Of a DNA stretch of 64,000 bases, positions 10,859-23,652 are shown in pieces. Each line of letters starts with the position of its first letter. Position 1 is the stretch's first letter. The notes under the pieces are model-generated. The model saw nothing but the letters and a program-made list of their open reading frames with translations, did not search any database and was not told the DNA's origin. The DNA is taken from the NCBI RefSeq assembly GCF_021462225.1, contig NC_061804.1, forward strand, positions 42,161,975 through 42,225,974. Reading direction: 5' to 3'. This DNA comes from Girardinichthys multiradiatus (taxonomy: Eukaryota > Chordata > Actinopteri > Cyprinodontiformes > Goodeidae). The position numbers and the translations under genes were made by a program.

Positions 10859-13152
10859 GTAAAACACAGTGCAGGTACTTGGTTATGTCTGCTAGTTCCA
10901 TATCTGAACTGATCTGGAATTAGAAGATCTAGGTCATTTCTAAATGTTTTGGCTGTGACATAAATATGCTCTGATGTTTAAGTTTTCGAGTTTTTTTTCT
11001 GGCCACAGATCTTTGAGTCACTTTTTAATTGCTTTTGCCTTGTACCCTGATGCTTAGTCATGCTCAAAAACGTAGGTCTTGTTGGTCTTTGTTTCTGTTT
11101 TGGGCAGAATTGTAAGGAAACCCTCCTCCTTGGATAAGGAACAACCCCACCAATGGATTGTATCAGGATGACTGATGGAAGGGCTCACATTTTCTTTTTT
11201 AAATCTTAGAATCAGTGATAGTTGGTGATAGAGAAAATATCTACACAAGTCTTCTGCTGTCCATCCTTGTTCCTCCTGCAAATTTTCAGTTTGGGATCCT
11301 TGTTTTCCTTCTTGTGATTTAAAAGTCTTTATCCCTGTGTGAGCTCACACCCAACCACTGCTGATGTTAAACAAATTCTGCATTGTTGGAAACTCGATCC
11401 TATAACACACCCTTTAGAGGAGGATCCTGGTACTTAGTGCACGCTTTTGGAAATAGTGATATCTTCATCACTGCAGCTGAACGTTGGTGATCCAAAAAAC
11501 TGTTCTTTCAGCTTCAGCTTCTGAGCAGCAGGTAACTTACAAGTTAGGCCATTATACCACAAAGGGACTCCGGCTGCATGCTTTTCTTTAGAGGTAATAA
11601 TAGCTAAAATAAGACATTGCTTTCAAGCACATCTGTCCCTCTTTCTACCAGTCAATCTGTTAATAAGGTTGAGAAACAGATTTTAGACTCTCCTAGACTT
11701 ACCTGCGGATGATGGTATGATATAAGTTAGCTGAATATTTTGTGCAAAAATAATGTTCATACGGGTAGAATAGCATTATTGTCCCTTTAATGGGGAAAGT
11801 CAGGAGGTCATATAGTGACCTTTTAAGCTAATAAAGCTCTTTGAATGATTATGCATTTGATCACCCTGTGCAATAATATAAAACATTGTCAACTCTCAGA
11901 ACATTAAAATAAATAAATAAAGTATAAACGTAAAGTCATAAAGTTTACAAAGCAGAGCATTTGTGTGACCTCCTTTTGAAGATAAGAGTAATGTTGGAGC
12001 CTATATAATGTACAATAACACTGTTTTAGACTATCACTAAGTAGCCTTATATGTCGGCTCACCACAAATAAAACAGCTTCATTAACACCATCATGTTTGG
12101 TGTAATAATATGCTGTCACGTTCAGTGCAGTTGTCATAGTAACAGGGCAGGTGTGCATATGCAGATTAGGCTAACTGTGGGTTTCTGTGTTTTAGTCAAC
12201 TGTGCATCAGTATGAAATGTGCAGGGAAACTATGGATGTTATCTGTGTAACACTGTGTAATACTAAAACAAAACTAAGAATTGCCTTTTAAGAAAATGCT
12301 AAACTAGAAAAAAATGACAGGAAACAAAGAAAATCCTTGATTTCAGTTGCGTAAATTGAAAATTGATGTGCTGATTTATTTGCCCTGACAAAATTATTGT
12401 TTTCTTTGGTTTTTCTCAGGTGTTGCAGTCCACTGCTGCTGTGACATGTTTGAGCATCTTTCTTTAATCCAGCTACCACTTTCTGGTCTACAGAAGTACC
12501 TATATCTCTCCTTCCTCTTCCCACAAATGCCCACACACACTTTATCTCTCTTGTTTTCACTCAAACACACACATAACACCTGCATTGTATAACTTTGTTG
12601 CTGCAGATTTCTTCCTTTGTGGTTAGAATATTTAAACCAGGAGGTTTGTTCCATCTGGATTTCATATTTGTGTGAAACTGAATGTTTGTCCTAATCATGT
12701 TGCTCAGTCTATTCATCTGGTCATCTGCTTGCAGCTCTGCGTGTGAAGCCAGTGACACTACAAAGCCTGTTGTGTTAACGTGTCTGGAAGCAAGTAGTAA
12801 ACATGAGGACTTTAGATTATCATGTTTAACAATATTAAATATGTTCTACACTTCCATATTGCTTATGTGGACATACAGTAAATCTCTTACTTTTATTTAA
12901 ACTTATTTTCTACTCCAGTGTGATTTGGAGCACAGTCATTAGCACTGCTCCACACAGCCACACTTATCTCCTGTCACTCTACTGCAAACGTCAGATGCTG
13001 ACAAAAAGAATTAAGCACCCAGAAGAAATAGTCTTGTGGATGTAAGTTAGTAGACATGTAGACCAGTGATGGGTGTGTAAATGATTCAGTTTAGTCAGCA
13101 AGAAGCTGAAACATCAACAAAGGCCTCCATAGGTTTTCTATTGTGGCATCAC
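10859..13152. other. intron, no gene seen
   Basis: Intron between the two FN3-2 exons. ORFs here are short and lack domain features. No clear element recognised in this part. Confidence 0.5.
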
Positions 13153-13478
13153 CAGTCAGTCAGTCATTTTCTACCACTTATTCCATAGTGGGTCACAGGG
13201 GAGCTGGTGCCTATCTCCAGCAGTCTATGGGCAAGAGGCAGGGTACACCCTGGACAGGTCGCCAGTCCATCGCAGGGCAACACACAAACAACCATGCACA
13301 CACCTAAGGGCAATTTAGAGTGACCAATTAACCTAACAGGCATGTCTTTAGACTGTGGGAGGAAGCTGGAGTACCCGGTGAGAACCCACGCATGCAGAAA
13401 GACCCCCGGTTGGGAATCGAACCCAGGACCTTCTTGCTGCAAGGCAACAGTGCTACCAACTGTGCCACCGTGCAGCTC
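13153..13478 (-). mobile_element. tRNA-like dispersed repeat (SINE-type), near full length, minus
   Basis: On the minus strand it begins with a gcacggtggcacagttggtag-like head, a B-box-like gggttcgattccc and ttgccttgcagcaag, then the familiar teleost body (acagtctaaagacatgcc, taattggtcactctaa, gttgccctgcgatggactgg, acctgtccagggtgtaccc) and a ctggagataggcaccagc tail. Related pieces occur at 14583-14735 and 51218-51376. Confidence 0.75.
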
Positions 13479-14039
13479 TCTGTGGCATCACCACTGTAGG
13501 GTTATTAGGCTGTTGCTGGGGCGTTATGTGCTGGATATGCATTGGACAGCATTACCAGCACATGATGGAGTCTGCCATTGGTCATATTGTGGGTTTTCTT
13601 GACTGTTGTTGGTGGATCCCCAGCACTGTGATATCTGTATACAACACATGCTAAGCAACTGCAAAGTAGGACAACTCAGTCCCATGAAAACCTGAATCCA
13701 ACCCCTATCAGCCTCCATCAAGTCCTGGTAATGCTGTATAATACATGTAGGAGACACCCTCTGTCCCTGCTGACCTTCACTGACTGTTTTGGTGACACTG
13801 CAGCAACTTTTTGTAACACTGCTATGTCACCACTTGTACCCTCTGGTGCCGGTTCTATTTACTGACCCACTGCTGGTCTGATTGTCAACCATAATCACAT
13901 CCTCTTTTACCCATTTGGTTGTTGCATCTGTTGGTGTTAATCCTGGGCAAAAGAAATTAGATGATCAACTCTTAGAGGTCACATCCCCTTCAGCATCACT
14001 GATGCAATAATGACAGCAGATGGTCTTAAGTTCAGTTCA

Positions 14040-14112
14040 ATTCAGTTTATTTATATACCACCAATTCACAACACGTCTTCTCATGGCGCTTTACAAAAAA
14101 GTCAATTACATA
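14040..14112 (-). mobile_element. 3' tail of a LINE/SINE, minus
   Basis: aattcagtttatttatata plus aattcacaacacgtc and tggcgctttaca are the complement of the tail at 28305-28371, which reads in the opposite direction. It is a short 5'-truncated retroposon end. Confidence 0.6.
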
Positions 14113-14239
14113 CATTCCAAATTGATCCTAGGTAGCAAACAATGCAGTCAAGTTCAGTTTAAGTAGCAAATTGGTTAAAAAGTTTTCTATCTCAGGAAAC
14201 CCAGAAGATTGTTTCGAGTCACTGACTTGCAGCATTAAC

Positions 14240-14590
14240 TTCATCTGGACGAGCATGTAGCGACAGTGGACAGTCGATTGCAAGTTACTGAGAATGCAGA
14301 TCTCTGATGATCTTATCTGGTTGATGAGCATCACCAGGATCATGTAACACGTCCAGCAGAAACTGCACTTTCTGAGGCAACTAAAATAAGTATCACTCCC
14401 CAACAGCCTCCTCACAACATTCTTTAAAGCTCTGGCGGAGAGTTTTGATGCATCTCAGCAGATTAAATCAGTTGCAGTGTGGAGCACAACAAGGCTCTTC
14501 AGACAATAGTGAGGGGAGCTGAGAAGGTCCTTTGATTGTCCCTAAACCCTACAGGATCTTTTTCAGGACCAGGGCTCTGAACATGAGTGT
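14240..14590 (+). mobile_element. LINE reverse-transcriptase C-terminal fragment, degraded
   Basis: Plus-strand reading gives QQKLHFLRQL, then LPNSLLTTFFKAL, the block after the RT catalytic core in several fish LINE families, followed by a region of stops and shifts. It is too degraded to place in a clade. Confidence 0.5.
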
Positions 14591-14735
14591 GTGCATGGTT
14601 GTTTGTCTCTGTGTTGCCCTGTGATGGACTGGTGACTTGCCCAGGGTATACTAAAGGCTACTGGTGATGGGTAGCACCCACCCATGACTGTATGTGGATT
14701 AAACAGGTATTGACAATAGATGGATTGATTGCTCT
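14583..14735 (+). mobile_element. fragment of the SINE-type repeat, plus
   Basis: Shares gtgtgcatggttgtttgtc, tgttgccctgtgatggactgg and the gatggattgatt-type end with the 3' half of the repeat found inverted at 13153-13478. Confidence 0.6.
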
Positions 14736-15119
14736 TAACATTTCATGGACAGACTTCTCATACCCTGCCCATGAATCTTTTAAACTGATGTCATCCAGAG
14801 TTCTACATAGCTTTCTCCATTAAGCTGTTACTGTTAAATTGATGTAATTATGAGACCTGGTTTATCTGTTTTGTGTTTTTGTTTTTACTACTTTCTACTT
14901 GTAGAGTTTTCACACTAATATGTTGTAGATCCTTGCCTAACGTCATTATCTTTTGAATAATATGCAGAATAAGGTTTCTTCAAAAAACTAAATCAGAGTC
15001 AGGTGGCTGATATGGCATAGGAAGATGTATTTTTAGCTTTGTGGCTTTTTGAAGCCTTTGGTCTGACCCGGGCTGTTTATTTTATCATGCTAATGATTCC
15101 TCTGTTCTGGTCCTCCCAG

Positions 15120-15204
15120 GAGGCTTGGTATGAGTTTCGCATCATAGCCGTCATGGATGACATGGTCAGCGAGCCTAGTAACGTAGTAGGAGTGTCCAGC
15201 ACAG
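15120..15204 (+). CDS. igsf9b: igsf9b exon: FN3 domain 2, second part
   Basis: An 85-base exon with acceptor tcctcccag and donor gtaagc. It starts with a whole codon and reads EAWYEFRIIAVMDDMVSEPSN followed by VVGVSST. WYEFRIxAV is the last core strand pair of an FN3 domain, and SEPSNVxGVSST leads to the juxtamembrane stalk. It ends in phase 1 with g, which joins ac of the next exon to encode Asp. The 5' half of the domain is 4.3 kb upstream in exon 10632-10858. Confidence 0.86.
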
Positions 15205-16868
15205 GTAAGCTCTCACATGATGTAATGCACAAGAATTTTCTGTAGCTATTTCAGCATTCTCCAAGGTAACAGTATGCAGAACTTGACAATTCTGGACATA
15301 GAAGTAAAAGAAGTCACAGGCTGAGAGAAAGTAGAGCATTAGAAACAGTATTGCAGCAGTGTTTTTCATTCAGAGGTGCCTCTGGCTGTAACTCAGGTGT
15401 AACATCAGGTCATCTTTGCATCTCTGAGCTGAGGAGGGATGCTACTTATGTATTGCACACGCAGCACTTCCAACTTAACATTTTGCTCTATCAGCGCTAT
15501 TTAATTTAGGCTTCATTTACAAGCAGACTCCTTTGTGGCATTTTGATAAGAATGACATCATCACTGTTGGTTTCTTTATGCTCAAAAGTAGATGGAAAAT
15601 AATAAAAACCTTTCTATTATTAGCTGTACCCCGGATGTCTGCATGCTTGCTGAAATCAAGCCTCTCATGTTGCTCCCCTGCAGAGGTCACTGAGTACACA
15701 TCATTTGGTTAAACAGCTGTTGGCAGCTAATACAGAAATTTGTCACTTTTACATAAGTGCTTTGCTGCCCTCTACTGGTTATAGTTGGGTAGCTTTGGAG
15801 TAGTCGTGACCGAAACCTACTAAATATTCTGTTGATTGTTCCACATAATGACATTTCTCCCTCTTTTGAGTGATGGCAGAGGTGATCTTTGGTTTAAGTG
15901 CTGATGCAGTTACAGATGCTAAATTAGTCGTCCCAATGGATGACTAATTTAGCCTCCCAGTCAAACATCCATCATTGGGAGAAAAGCAAATGTCTGAATG
16001 TTAGGAAGTACATAAAACCAATATATACATGGCAGACAACAACTTAGGCAGCTTGCAGCGGAGGGAATGAAGGACCTGGAATAGTGATTACTTCTTGTAG
16101 GGAGCTACTTATAACATAGGTCTGAAGGCATAATGAGGAATTCCACAATGGTCTGATTGGTTGATAGTTTTCCTAGCTTTCTCATCCACCTGTTTCTTCC
16201 CAAGAGTGCCCAGATTTCTCTACTGAGCTTCAATAATCTTGGATCACACACTCATTGACAAACACAATAAACCTGTCAATAAAAAATGTTCAATGAAATG
16301 ACATAAAATACTATTACAGACATAAAAAGAGTTGAGCACCAAGAATAAATGAACACAGAGAATCAAATGCAGAGACAATTTCAACCGTTATCTTATGAAT
16401 AAAGCTCATTTGGTATGCCTTACTTTGCCTAAAGCAAACAGTTTACCCCTTTGTCGTTGGCACCTTAAAACTCACAAACTTATCATTATAGTATGTAACT
16501 GGAGACGAGGAGGCATGAGTACTGAAAAGACTGAGACATTCTGCATTCTAGTCTTTATACATGACAAAAAACTAGAGTTGATTGAAGACAAAACCAGTAT
16601 AAAACATAGCCTGCTGCTAAAAATGTCACCAACCACGTACACAAACCAGCTGGACTCTGCAAATCAGCTATCACACTGTTTCCGATCTTGTCCCACGTCT
16701 AAAAACATGAAAAATGAGTTGCATTTTGTTAAACATTAAGTGCTGTCCGATCTGTGAATTAGGCCACTTATGATCCACCCCTATGAATAGTTTGTTTTTA
16801 GTATTGGAATGAAGGATATAAAATGAACTGCATTTTACCATCCTGGGCTGAAAGTTCAGAGCTCTAAA
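15205..16868. other. intron, no gene seen
   Basis: Intron following the second FN3-2 exon. Contains the hairpin at 15918-15953. The 114-codon frame at 16395-16739 has no recognisable feature. Confidence 0.5.
15918..15953. repeat. 16-bp inverted repeat with one wobble pair, 4-base loop
   Basis: Arms 15918-15933 (GCTAAATTAGTCGTCC) and 15938-15953 pair along their whole length except one G.T position; the loop is CAAT. It does not mark the edge of a known element. Confidence 0.85.
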
Positions 16869-17090
16869 CCAGGGGTGGTCAATCCCATCAGCAAGTGCTG
16901 ATGTCCTGCATGTTTAAGATGATCCCATGGTTCAACACACCTGGATCAAATGAATGGTTCATAGCAAGGTCGCTGCAGAACCTGGTAATGGTAGTAGTTG
17001 TGCTGTTTATTGTGCTGGTTTGGAGCAGGTATACATCTAAAATATAGATTACGCTAGTTCTTGAGAACTAGAGTTTGCAAGCTCTGCTGT
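16868..17090. mobile_element. hAT-like MITE (caggggt-type ends)
   Basis: Starts accaggggtggtcaatccc; has ctgatgtcctgcatgtttaa, ttcaacacacctggatcaaat and the near-symmetric catctaaaatat, ending agaactagagtttgcaagc. This layout matches a very common short teleost hAT-like MITE. An internal palindrome CTAGTTCT/AGAACTAG lies at 17054-17071. Confidence 0.55.
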
Positions 17091-18225
17091 ATATGCTGTC
17101 TCTCAAGTTGTCTCTAAGTTGGAATGCTAATGCAATTAAAACTTTCTGCAAAACTAAACTGGAGAAAAAATGTTCTGTTATCCTATTCTCACTTTATTAG
17201 ATGCAGAGAAAGGCTATGCTGGGACATTATTTGCATACAGCTATGTACTTACTGTACACCATAGAAAGGTCAGGCAGATATACAATAGTTTCGCAGATTG
17301 GTAATTTTTTGTGAAGAATCTAATATGCCACATTTAATGAAAATAATCATGCTATTTAGGGTATTTAAAAAAAACTCTTATAATCAGGAATGTGAGTGTG
17401 TTTGCTCGAAAGCCATTTTGATCCTGAGTTTTTAGATTTCAGAATCAGTGTGATGTTAGGTGTTTTCCAGACTGCAGCTATCTGGCTGCATTCAGTGCAC
17501 TTCTGGAAAAGCAGGGTGGACCAACTAATGTGACTTTCTACTATTTATCTTTGTTAGAAGAGATAAAATAAAATAAGATGTAAGTTGACATATTTTTTTA
17601 AAGTAATGTTACAAGTCTGACTTATGTATCCCAGTAATCCAGACAGAGTTTCTTCTAATTTCTGAAGTGATTCATATTGCATTATATTAAACACGTTTTG
17701 ATGATTTATTCATGTTCCAGAACCTGCAGACCTCAGTGTTAGGTTGGCTTGTATTCACCACACATTAAAAAAGTGTATATTTGTATAATTTGTGGTGTCA
17801 ATGGCCTTTTTAACTGTAATCAGACTGGAAATTGGCAGAGAGAAAAGGGGAAGACATGAAGCAGAAGACCCCATATTGTTAGTTGAATCCCTCACAGCAA
17901 CATGAAGAACCAGCAGCCTCTGTTATGGGGCGCTTGCTCCACCTCTATGCCATGGTCCACCCCAGTATAAAACAAAATGTACAAGATCTTAACATTGCAA
18001 CACTTGTTAACGCTGAAGTCCTCATTAATGTACAGCCCACTGTGTCCGCTTCTGCACCAGAACCTGGGGACATCTTTTAAAGTTGGAACAGTAAAGTAAA
18101 GCAAATCATAATGTTTAATTTCTAAAGTTTTACACCTCCGGTTTTCAGTAAGCAAATTTACACAAAGGTCAGGCTGCGCAGTGCTTAGAAAAATCTGCAA
18201 AACTAAGCTACAGCTCACGTTGTAT
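17091..18225. other. intron, no gene seen
   Basis: AT-rich intron; nothing recognised. Confidence 0.5.
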
Positions 18226-18229
18226 AGGT

Positions 18230-18525
18230 TTATTTAGCATGGTAAAGGTTAAAGGTCATGACAGGATTGTTGGAAAAAGACTGAAAGTGAACGATAAGGT
18301 ATTTTGCATCACTTATAAACCCAGCAATAAACTTCATACCAACTGTCAACCATAAGGGTGGAGGGTTGATGCAGCCTCGTATTCTAGAGTTTAATTTGAG
18401 GCCATTTCTGAAGCTCGGCCCCCACTGGATCATACATCAAAACAAGGATCCCAAGCTCAGCAACAAATAGACAGCAGAATGGCTGAAAAAAGTCAAAGTT
18501 TGTGATGTCGAAAACTAGTCGGAGG
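18230..18525 (+). pseudogene. Tc1-like transposase fragment, third family
   Basis: A plus-strand frame reads LRPFLKLGPHWIIHQNKDPK, then LSNK, a stop, and TAEWLKKVKVCDV. This corresponds to the Tc1 block around the second catalytic Asp (usual form WxxQQDNDPKH), where the Asp is replaced by Asn here. No terminal repeats were seen, so it is a relic fragment. Confidence 0.6.
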
Positions 18526-18918
18526 CCTTTTTTCTTCTTAAACGTTGCAAGTCTTTCATAAAAGTAAACTCCTTTGCATATTTATTCCAAATAGGAGCAA
18601 GTTAATAAGGAAACAGCTAGTCCTAGATCACTTTGTGAATATTCAGAGCACTGTTTGTTCTCTCAGGGGACACTGTGCTCTTTTCCTGGGTATTCACATC
18701 TGGGTATTAATCTCAAAGCAAATATCAGCCTCAAATTTGGAACGAGAAAATGATTATTAACCTCAGAATTCATTATGAGAAAAGCCACAACACAAGGCTG
18801 AAAATGTACAAATGTTTTATTACTGTGCTGCATATTCCCCAGCAACTTGTTTTAGCTCCACCATGCTAAGAGTTTGCTGTTAAAATATGTTTTCCCAATT
18901 CAAATTGTTTCCCTGCAG

Positions 18919-19083
18919 ACTTCTTCCCCCCTCCAGAGATGGTGGAGGAGCGTGGACTGACCCGGCCTGTGGTGGCAGGCATTGTGGCCACCATCTGCTT
19001 CCTGGCTGCAGCTGTCCTCTTCAGTACAATGGCTGCCTGCTTTGTCAACAAGCAGCGCCGGAAGAAGCTCAAGAGGAAAAAAG
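18919..19083 (+). CDS. igsf9b: igsf9b exon: juxtamembrane and transmembrane segment
   Basis: The acceptor is ttccctgcag and the donor gtgagg. The exon encodes an acidic/Pro stalk (DFFPPPEMVEERGLTRP), a hydrophobic helix of about 22 residues (VVAGIVATICFLAAAVLF then STMAACF), and a strongly basic cytoplasmic anchor (NKQRRKKLKRKK). This is the expected type I topology: extracellular FN3 domains before and a long cytoplasmic tail after. It ends in phase 1, and g plus at of the next exon gives Asp. Confidence 0.9.
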
Positions 19084-20277
19084 GTGAGGGGAAAATTCTA
19101 GCTGCTTGCCACAATTTCACCACATATAATATTTTGTGCCGTTTTGTCTTCATGTAATTGTTTTAGACTAATTCCTGCTTCTCTGCTTAAGCTAATTTTT
19201 TTTGTATTTTTCGTCTTTAAAAAGTTGATTCACATCTGTTAATTTGCTAAAGATAAAAAAAAAAAATCAGGAAATATAGAAATCCTGTAACTCCGAAGGC
19301 GTTCAACAAAACTAATCATTGAGGTGGCATTTAAGAGGAACTGGCCTGATATCACATCAAGGCTTCTTCAAGTCAACAAAATGTGAGAAAGTCTCAGAAC
19401 TCAATCAAGTCTCAACTCGATCAAGATTTTATTACCAATGAATTATTTTCTCCACATTTAATCGTCACTGCAGTGAAAGCAGTGCAGGACTTACTAAAAG
19501 ACTTCATGAAAAGTGGCTCAATTTCATTAGGGAAAATCCCAAAGTACAAATGGGCTCAAGGTTTTTTAATCCACTGCAACTGTTTGGTTATATCTGAACA
19601 ATTATTGTTGGCATTTAGCAGCCAGCACACACTGACAGAAAAAAGATGCACCCAGAAGGAAGGATGTCCCAATTTGGATGTAATTCCTTCCACATTCCGA
19701 CTAGGGATGTGTTTGTCATTGTGTAAAATGCCAGATAAATTGTATAGGACAATGATGTATTTGTTGAGGCATTGAATGCTTGATAGTGCCCTCTGCTGTT
19801 TAGAAGGTTTAAGGCAGCAAAGAAATATATATGAAAAACATTGTTCTTTAAAATTGTTTCAGTCATGAAATATTTAAATATTTTATCTTGTTATGATGTA
19901 AACTACTGGGTCAGGACTACTGGGTTAGGGTGGTTTTTTAAAAGGAGTACAGTTTATTAGGATGTTTTGTGCTTTGGCAACTGAATGAATGGACCAAAAC
20001 TTTACAAACAAATCATTTTCATCAGATTTTACCACCAAGATATATTTTAATTGGACAAAGACGTACAAATAGAGGCTTTATCTGCATAATTATATGGCTT
20101 TATTTTTACATATACAATTTGTTATCATTGTTATAATACTATAAGGGAACTGCATTGCCTTGGTTGATTTGTGGGTTGGTGATATCTTGCATTCACATGT
20201 CTTTCTTCTCCTGAGACAGAAAACTGTTGCAGTCGCTCCCTACCTTCAGTACATGCATTTATGGGTTGGTCTGCATT
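19084..20277. other. intron, no gene seen
   Basis: Intron after the membrane-helix exon. The 130-codon frame at 19383-19775 has no domain or codon evidence. Confidence 0.5.
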
Positions 20278-22312
20278 AGGGCTGCAACTAACAATTTTAA
20301 TTGTCGATCAATCTATCAATTGTTTTTTCGACCTTTCAACTAGTTATGATCAGTTATTAATGATCTCCATCATCACTTTCTGTGATTGAAACTAATATTT
20401 CAGTTGCTTGTAAAAATGTAACTCTTTTTTTGTAGTCTACACACCTGAAAAAATCTTTGTCGCTGCTTTATTTAAAACTTTTACAGGTGAAGACCAGTAA
20501 ATGAAGACTCATAAAATATGAATTAGAAATTTGATTGATTTTTATTTGTAACAATATAATTTTTTATATTATATATAAAAAATATTTATTTTCAACTGCT
20601 AAAAAGTCAAATAAAGATTCAAATGTATTTAAAAACAAAATCTTCTGACCTTCAAGTTTTTAACAATGTCCCTGGTTCAAGTCCCGACCCTGATGTCTTC
20701 CCCCTCTCTTCACCTCTGTGGGAACAGACATCTCCGAAAACATCCTTTTGCAATACTTTTGCAGTACTTTTGCAATTAAGCTATATCTTGATCAACCTAG
20801 CAGATATTTCAGGTTTACACAGCTACATTCGTGCCCAAAAACATCATAAAAGTTTGTTTTGTGTTACAGAAAAAGGAATACCGTATTTTCCGCACTATAA
20901 GGCGCACCTTCAATGAATGGCCTATTTTAGAACTTTTTTCATATATAGGGCGCACCGGATTATAAGGCGCATAGAAAAGAAGCTACTGCATTCAAACGTT
21001 TGACTGGGGTTGCGTTATGAGAATGTCAACAAAACAGTCAGATAAGTCAGTCAGTCAAACTTTATTAATACACTACAAACCAGCGTTCTGATAACTGCAT
21101 TCACTCTCATGGTAAGGTCTCCTCTACATAGAATTATATTGAATAGAACCAACCGCACGTTAGGAATGCATTGGAGTCTATGAAGATGAAGTTGAAATCA
21201 AACGTTAGTTAAAACGTGAAAGGGAACTTTTCCCTGATTCAATAAACACGTAAAAGAAACAGTTTGATGCACTAAATCAAACGTTAGTACTGTTAACCTT
21301 TCCTGTTTCTGTCCCCTGACCGTAGTCTGATGACACAGGGGAGACGCTTTCTCCAGGGCCGAAGTTACTAGTTTCCTCGGGGTTAACTCCCTCACTCATA
21401 CGTTGCTGAGTTGAGCATGAAGAAACAGCATCAAAACACTGAGTTGTTGACGAGATTCGGGGTTCTTTTTAATGACTTTGCAGCACGTAAAAACACAGGG
21501 CTTACAGACTCATACACCGCTGCTCCGGTCGCCGTCTCTACCCACCCCACACACACAATAATACCGACGTCACTCCTTCACTCTTGATTCTCAGCTACGG
21601 CAGCACACAGCGCCACCTCTGTCCGGAGGAGTAATGTCAACATCTTCCATACACACACGAAACATACACCCCACACACTGAGCTTCTAATCACATATAGT
21701 TCAGGCAATTCCTGTAACAGTACATTCAAACGTTATACACACACAAGTGGTGTTGGACTAGGAGTAAGCACAGTACAGGTGTTTACCGCTATTACTTCGG
21801 CGACGCCCCTGACTACGGTAGCCGTAATGCTGCAAGCGGTGCGGCTTTGTAGTTTACCAGTCGTACTGAAACATTTTGACAGAGCGCCGTGTACAACCAG
21901 TATGGATCAACCAATTAACCAATTGATCCATATATAAAGCGCTCCGGATTACAAGGCGCACTGTCATTTTTTGAAAAAATTAAAGGTTTTTAAGTGCGCC
22001 TTATAGTGCGGAAAATACGGTATATCAAAATTTACTAGTTACTAGTTTTGCCGCTCTCCTTCTGTCGGAACAATTTATTTCGACCTGCAATGAATCATGG
22101 GATAGGGTGGGCCACAACACAGCTGTGGTTATGATGCTTACCAGGTAATTGAGACTATATTGCCCTCTGCAGTCTCCTTAGTCAACTGCATGTGATATAT
22201 AGCACTTACCACTGAGACGGAAATATTGAGACACTCAGCAATACTGAAATTTTGCATAAACTATTTTTCATAATCAACATAATTGTTTACGTCAACAATT
22301 CGTCGCAGCCCT
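20278..22312. mobile_element. hAT-like element, interrupted by another DNA element
   Basis: The left end agggctgcaactaacaatt continues with tgtcgatcaatctatcaatt; the right end acgtcaacaattcgtcgcag-ccct is its inverse. This pair of termini is typical of a widespread teleost hAT-like non-autonomous repeat. The element is split by the insertion at 20884-22020. The 8-bp target duplication is no longer readable. Confidence 0.6.
20884..22020. mobile_element. non-autonomous DNA transposon with long terminal inverted repeats, nested
   Basis: Left end ccgtattttccgcactataa followed by ggcgcac is mirrored exactly at the right by gtgcgcctt and atagtgcggaaaatacgg. TA flanks both ends (ta before 20884, ta after 22020). 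The core has no transposase and is CpG-rich, and contains the small palindrome ATGGATCAA/TTGATCCAT near 21902-21931. The superfamily is not decided; a TA target suggests Tc1/mariner-like or a similar group. Confidence 0.75.
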
Positions 22313-22384
22313 TGTCCTCATCATGTTCTGGTAGCCCTGTGGCTTCTTGAGCCTAAAATACAACAATCAAGCATAACATTATGA

Positions 22385-23180
22385 CTGCAGGCAGGTGAAG
22401 TGATTAATGACATTTATCTCTTCATCATAACAGTTGTACGTGGATGGGATATAACAAGCTGTAAGTGAAGATTCTGTCCTCTAAGTTTTGTTAGAAGCAG
22501 GAAAAAAGGCCAAGTATAAGGATTTGAGTGAATTTAACAATGTCCGAGTTGTGATAGTTGGACATCTGGGTCAGATCATCTCCAAAACAGCCGGTGTGGT
22601 AGGGTGTTCCTGGTCTGCAGTTGTCTGTATCTTTCAGAAGTTGCCGAAGAAGGAACTGTGGTGAACCAGTGGCAGGATTGTGGGTGGCAATGGTTCACGG
22701 ATGTATGAAAAGGTTGGCCCATGTGGTCCAGTTCAACAGATCCTGCAGCTGAAATTGCTGAAGATCTGAAAGTTGTCACACATATTACATCACAATGTGT
22801 TGCATTTGAAGGAGCATACATACACCCCGTAAGAGTGTACCTGCTGACACCTGTCCACCACCAAATACACCACATTAGGCATGTGAGCATCACAGTTGGA
22901 CTGGAGACCTTTGAAAGAAGATGGCCTAGTCTGATAAATCTTTTTGGTTTTACAACACATGACTTGGTGTCACTTACCAGGGTTCAGTAATAGGCTAAGG
23001 AGCACAACAAGTTTGCTTTGCATAGTAGACAAACAAGTCCTGTCCATAAAGGTTCTACTACACAACTTACTTAAGGATCTACAGCTAACATCTCAATGCC
23101 AGAAACCACATGGCAGCCAAAGATGTCCAGCAAACTATTAGGCAGGTGATCAGAATGATATGCCTGATGGGGGTGTGTGG
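22385..23180 (+). pseudogene. Tc1-like transposon relic, fourth family
   Basis: Nucleotide blocks match a common fish Tc1-like element: aagtgattaatgacattt, gtggatgggatataac, ttagaagcaggaaaaaaggc, ctgggtcagatcatctccaa, ggggtgttcc-type sequence, tgtccaccacc and gaagatggcctagtctga. Peptide traces include SEFNNVRVVIVGHLGQ (DNA-binding part) and DWRPLKEDGLV just before the first catalytic Asp. A deletion near 22985 removes most of the catalytic core and jumps to the C-terminal part (aggagcacaacaag, acaaacaagtcctgtcc). Many stops. Confidence 0.6.
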
Positions 23181-23606
23181 GACTGTCCATTCTTCATCAG
23201 TGCTGATCTGCCAAATCTTAAGGAGCTGTTCCACCAGCTGTAGACCCACTTGCTACAGGAGGAGGACACAATGGTTGTGTGACTCTGTTCAACCCCATGT
23301 GTCTGAGCCTGAGTTGGTTTCACACCCTACTGATGTGGGACCATCAGTGCGGCCATTTGGTCAGCCCTGTTGTTCATTTGTTCTGATATTTTACCATTGC
23401 ATTAATCACATGTACATATCTTCACTGGACTTATTAGAAGGTGCTCGGTTCATGTTGAATGATTGAATGATTAATTACTCAGTTTTAAAGTTTGTTCTCC
23501 TCCTTCTCTCTTGCCTACAACTACACTTCTCTGCCTGTTTTATAATTATTTTCCTGATAAAACGTTGCATGCAGTAATACTGTTTTGTGTTGTTCTCTCA
23601 CTCCAG

Positions 23607-23652
23607 ATCCCCCACTGTCCATTACCCACTGCAGAAAAAGCATGGAAACACC
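23607..23652 (+). CDS. igsf9b: igsf9b exon: short cytoplasmic linker
   Basis: A 46-base exon with acceptor ctcactccag and donor gtaagt, too short for ordinary ORF detection. It was found because the phase fits and the residues D-PPLSITHCRKSMET continue the tail as in IGSF9B. It ends in phase 2 with cc left over. Joining to 38588 gives CCG (Pro) then SSSGKVSPES; joining to the candidate cassette at 32753 also gives CCG (Pro). Confidence 0.85.

Noticed and set aside
16395..16739. 114-codon plus-strand frame in an intron
   Set aside because: No domain, low-complexity start context, no splice or conservation evidence.
19383..19775. 130-codon plus-strand frame in an intron
   Set aside because: No recognisable motif and an overlapping antisense frame of similar quality.
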